Source: Opitutaceae bacterium (GTDB lineage: Bacteria > Verrucomicrobiota > Verrucomicrobiia > Opitutales > Opitutaceae). Taken from it: a stretch of 16,864 bases of DNA. Position numbers and translations under genes: made by a program. A model generated the notes under the pieces. It saw only the letters and a program-made list of their open reading frames with translations. It was not told where the DNA came from and did not search any database. The stretch spans positions 1 through 16,864 of the forward strand of contig JANXSC010000347.1 of assembly GCA_025352845.1 (NCBI GenBank), read 5' to 3'. Shown piece after piece: positions 14,839-16,864 of the stretch (positions within the stretch are counted from its first letter, which is position 1; each line of letters begins with the position of its first letter).

Positions 14839-16864
14839 ATGGTAGAACCGCACCGCATCGTCCGCGCGTGGCTCGAGAGCCCGTCATCCGGGATCATCGA
14901 ACTCGATCGCGACTGGACGGGGCGGGCGCATCCGGAATTTTCGCTGGGCGCACGCGGTCCGATGCTGGCCGCCCTGGCGCCGGCACCGGGGCTGCCGGCC
15001 GGCCGGGCCTACGGATATTTTTTCAACGGTAGCGATGGCACGATCACGTTTGCGCTGCCGCTCGAACACGGCTGTGACATCGATCCGGCGCGCGACACGG
15101 TCTACCTCGCGGGTGACTTTAACCAATGGCAGGCGGCGGTCGGCGATGACGCATGGCGACTCCAACCGACCGAACTGGAGGGCAAACGCGTGCTCGCCTG
15201 GAAAGGCGACGCCGCGCGGTTTCTCGGCTGGGGCCAACGCTTCAAGTTTGTCACGGGCGAATGCCAGTGGCTCGTTCCGCCCACCGACGCCCCCAACGTC
15301 GTGCGCGATGAAAACGGCAATCTCAACCGCGTGCTGGATCCCCAGCGCACTGGCTGGCACCTCTGGCGCTTTACCGTCGAGCGACCGTTGAGCCTGGCCG
15401 AGACGTGGTCAGTGAGTTGGTCGGATGGCCATGACGGCAGTGCGCCGCTGGTGCCGGGAAATTTTTTCTTCGAGTTGAAAACCGAACTGCCGTTGGGCGC
15501 GCTGGTGCGCGACGGTGAGACCGTCTTCCGGCTCTTCGCCCCGCGGGCGCTGCAGGTTACGCTATGGATTTCCCGCGAAGCGGGCTTCTCCAAAGCCGCG
15601 CTGGGGCTCGCGGCGCACTATCCGCTCGCGCGGCGGGACGATGCGGACGGCGCGGCGGGCGTCTGGGAACTCGCGCTCGATCGCAATCTGCACGGGTGGT
15701 TTTACTGGTATGCACTTGAAGGCGATCGGAGCCACGGCTTCGATCCCGCCGTGCGCGTGCTCGATCCCTACGCGCTCGCGGCCGTGGGTCGCGACGGCCC
15801 CGGCATCGTGCTCGATCCCGCGTGGGTGGGGCAGGGGGATCGGCGATTCGTGACGCCCGCGTGGCACGACCTCGTGATCGCGGAGGCGCACGTGCGCGAC
15901 CTCGTGGCGCAGGCGCCGGTGAAAATCGCGGCCGATGCGCGACTCGGTTTCGCGGGCCTGCGCGCGTGGGTGGAGAGCCGGGATTTTTATCTGCATCATC
16001 TCGGCGTGAACTGCGTGGAGCTGCAGCCCGTGCACGAGTTCGATAACGTCACGACCGACGAATATCACTGGGGCTACATGACGAATAACTTCTTCGCGAC
16101 GGAGAGCAGCTACGCGCTCAAGGCGGAGCAGGCGTCGGGCGTGCGCGAATTTCAGGAACTCGTGGCGGCGTTTCACCGGCGCGGGATGGCAGTGGTGCTC
16201 GACGTGGTGTTCAACCACGTCGGCGTGCCCGCGCACCTCATGGCCATCGACCGGCTCTACTATTTCGAGCAGGACGCCAACGGTGCGCTGACCAACTGGA
16301 GCGGCTGCGGCAACGATCTCCGGGCGCGCTCGGCGATGGCGCGGCGGCTCATCATCGACAGCTGCGTCCACTTCATCGAGGTCTACGGCGTGGACGGCTT
16401 CCGCTTCGATCTCGCGGAGCTGCTCGGCGTGGATGTGCTGCGTGACATCGAGGCGGCGCTGAAGCGCGCGAAGCCCAACGTGATTTTGATCGCGGAGCCG
16501 TGGAGTTTTCGCGGGCACATCGCAGGCGCGCTGCGCGACACGGGCTGGGCCTCGTGGAACGACGGCTATCGCGATTTTCTGCGCGACTACGTGCGCGGCG
16601 CGGGCGCGCCGGACCGGATGGAATATTTTCTGCGCGGCTCGCCGTGGTATTTCGCGAAGTGGCCGGCGCAGACGGTGAACTACACCGAGTCGCACGACGA
16701 CCGCACGTGGATCGACATGATCACGGAGAACGGCGGCAACAACGGCTTCATGCCCACGCCGAACGATCGCCGCCGCACGCACCTGATGGCGGCGTTGCTG
16801 TTCATGTCGCACGGCATTCCGATGATCGCGGCCGGCCAGGATTTCCTGCGCTCGAAGCACGGCG
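14839..16864 (+). CDS. GH13 alpha-glucan debranching-type enzyme, N-terminal part (cut by window edge)
   Basis: The frame starts at ATG 14839 and is still open at the right edge after 675 residues. A first CBM48/AMPK-type module holds VYLAGDFNQWQ (from residue 88). A second CBM48-like module has GETVFRLFAPRALQVTLWI (226-244) and ends in FDPAVRVLDPYALA. The GH13 barrel follows: YHWGYMTNNFFATESSYA is in the place of the pullulanase YNWGYDP motif; region I is DVVFNHVG (from D455); region II is GFRFDLAEL with the nucleophile D524; region III is ILIAEPW with the acid/base E553; region IV is ESHDD with D620. All three catalytic acids are present. There is no signal peptide, so it should act in the cytoplasm on glycogen or imported maltodextrin, cleaving alpha-1,6 branches. 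This is closest to type I pullulanase or isoamylase; a glgX-like role is also possible. The C-terminal beta domain is outside the window. Confidence 0.88.
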   Translation, partial: MVEPHRIVRAWLESPSSGIIELDRDWTGRAHPEFSLGARGPMLAALAPAPGLPAGRAYGYFFNGSDGTITFALPLEHGCDIDPARDTVYLAGDFNQWQAAVGDDAWRLQPTELEGKRVLAWKGDAARFLGWGQRFKFVTGECQWLVPPTDAPNVVRDENGNLNRVLDPQRTGWHLWRFTVERPLSLAETWSVSWSDGHDGSAPLVPGNFFFELKTELPLGALVRDGETVFRLFAPRALQVTLWISREAGFSKAALGLAAHYPLARRDDADGAAGVWELALDRNLHGWFYWYALEGDRSHGFDPAVRVLDPYALAAVGRDGPGIVLDPAWVGQGDRRFVTPAWHDLVIAEAHVRDLVAQAPVKIAADARLGFAGLRAWVESRDFYLHHLGVNCVELQPVHEFDNVTTDEYHWGYMTNNFFATESSYALKAEQASGVREFQELVAAFHRRGMAVVLDVVFNHVGVPAHLMAIDRLYYFEQDANGALTNWSGCGNDLRARSAMARRLIIDSCVHFIEVYGVDGFRFDLAELLGVDVLRDIEAALKRAKPNVILIAEPWSFRGHIAGALRDTGWASWNDGYRDFLRDYVRGAGAPDRMEYFLRGSPWYFAKWPAQTVNYTESHDDRTWIDMITENGGNNGFMPTPNDRRRTHLMAALLFMSHGIPMIAAGQDFLRSKHG

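Overview
This 16.9 kb window is GC-rich chromosomal DNA from a Gram-negative bacterium, most likely a Verrucomicrobiota member close to the Opitutaceae. A Kdo transferase gene (waaA) implies a lipopolysaccharide outer membrane. The large secreted protein ends in a tandem C-terminal domain that I associate with Verrucomicrobiota, and the intergenic gaps carry several kinds of short palindromic repeat. The lineage is inferred from these traits, not from a marker gene.

Layout, left to right. (1) 1-338, minus: the N-terminal part of an exported M16 zinc peptidase, cut by the window edge. (2) 443-1732, plus: waaA, divergent from it. (3) 1733-2122: a gap with two nested inverted-repeat elements whose units begin with GTAG. 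(4) 2123-4846, plus: a SNF2-type helicase with a glycine/asparagine-rich linker. (5) 4854-6080, minus: a row of four small genes. In transcription order they are a single-pass membrane protein (84 aa), a membrane protein with a C-terminal zinc ribbon (128 aa), an antitoxin (69 aa) and a ParE/RelE-type toxin broken by two single-base frameshifts. (6) 6167-6206: a strong palindrome, followed by a ClcB-type chloride channel/transporter with two CBS domains (6367-8142, plus). (7) 8144-8213: another paired palindrome, then ppk1, polyphosphate kinase (8314-10485, plus), whose stop codon lies inside a further GTAG...CTAC palindrome. (8) 10523-14689, minus: a 1388-residue secreted protein with an N-terminal DNA/RNA non-specific endonuclease domain, five Ig-like domains and two copies of the C-terminal domain. 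(9) 14839 to the right edge, plus: a GH13 debranching-type enzyme with two CBM48-like modules, truncated by the window.

Most genes look like independent housekeeping or lifestyle genes and not one operon. Envelope assembly (waaA, M16 peptidase), ion transport (ClC), energy and phosphate storage (ppk1) and alpha-glucan use (GH13) sit side by side without shared regulation that I can see. The least ordinary items are the decayed toxin-antitoxin pair, the GTAG-footed palindromes (REP/BIME-like) and the multidomain secreted nuclease. I see no CRISPR array, tRNA, rRNA, prophage or complete transposon, and I found no convincing new multi-gene system.
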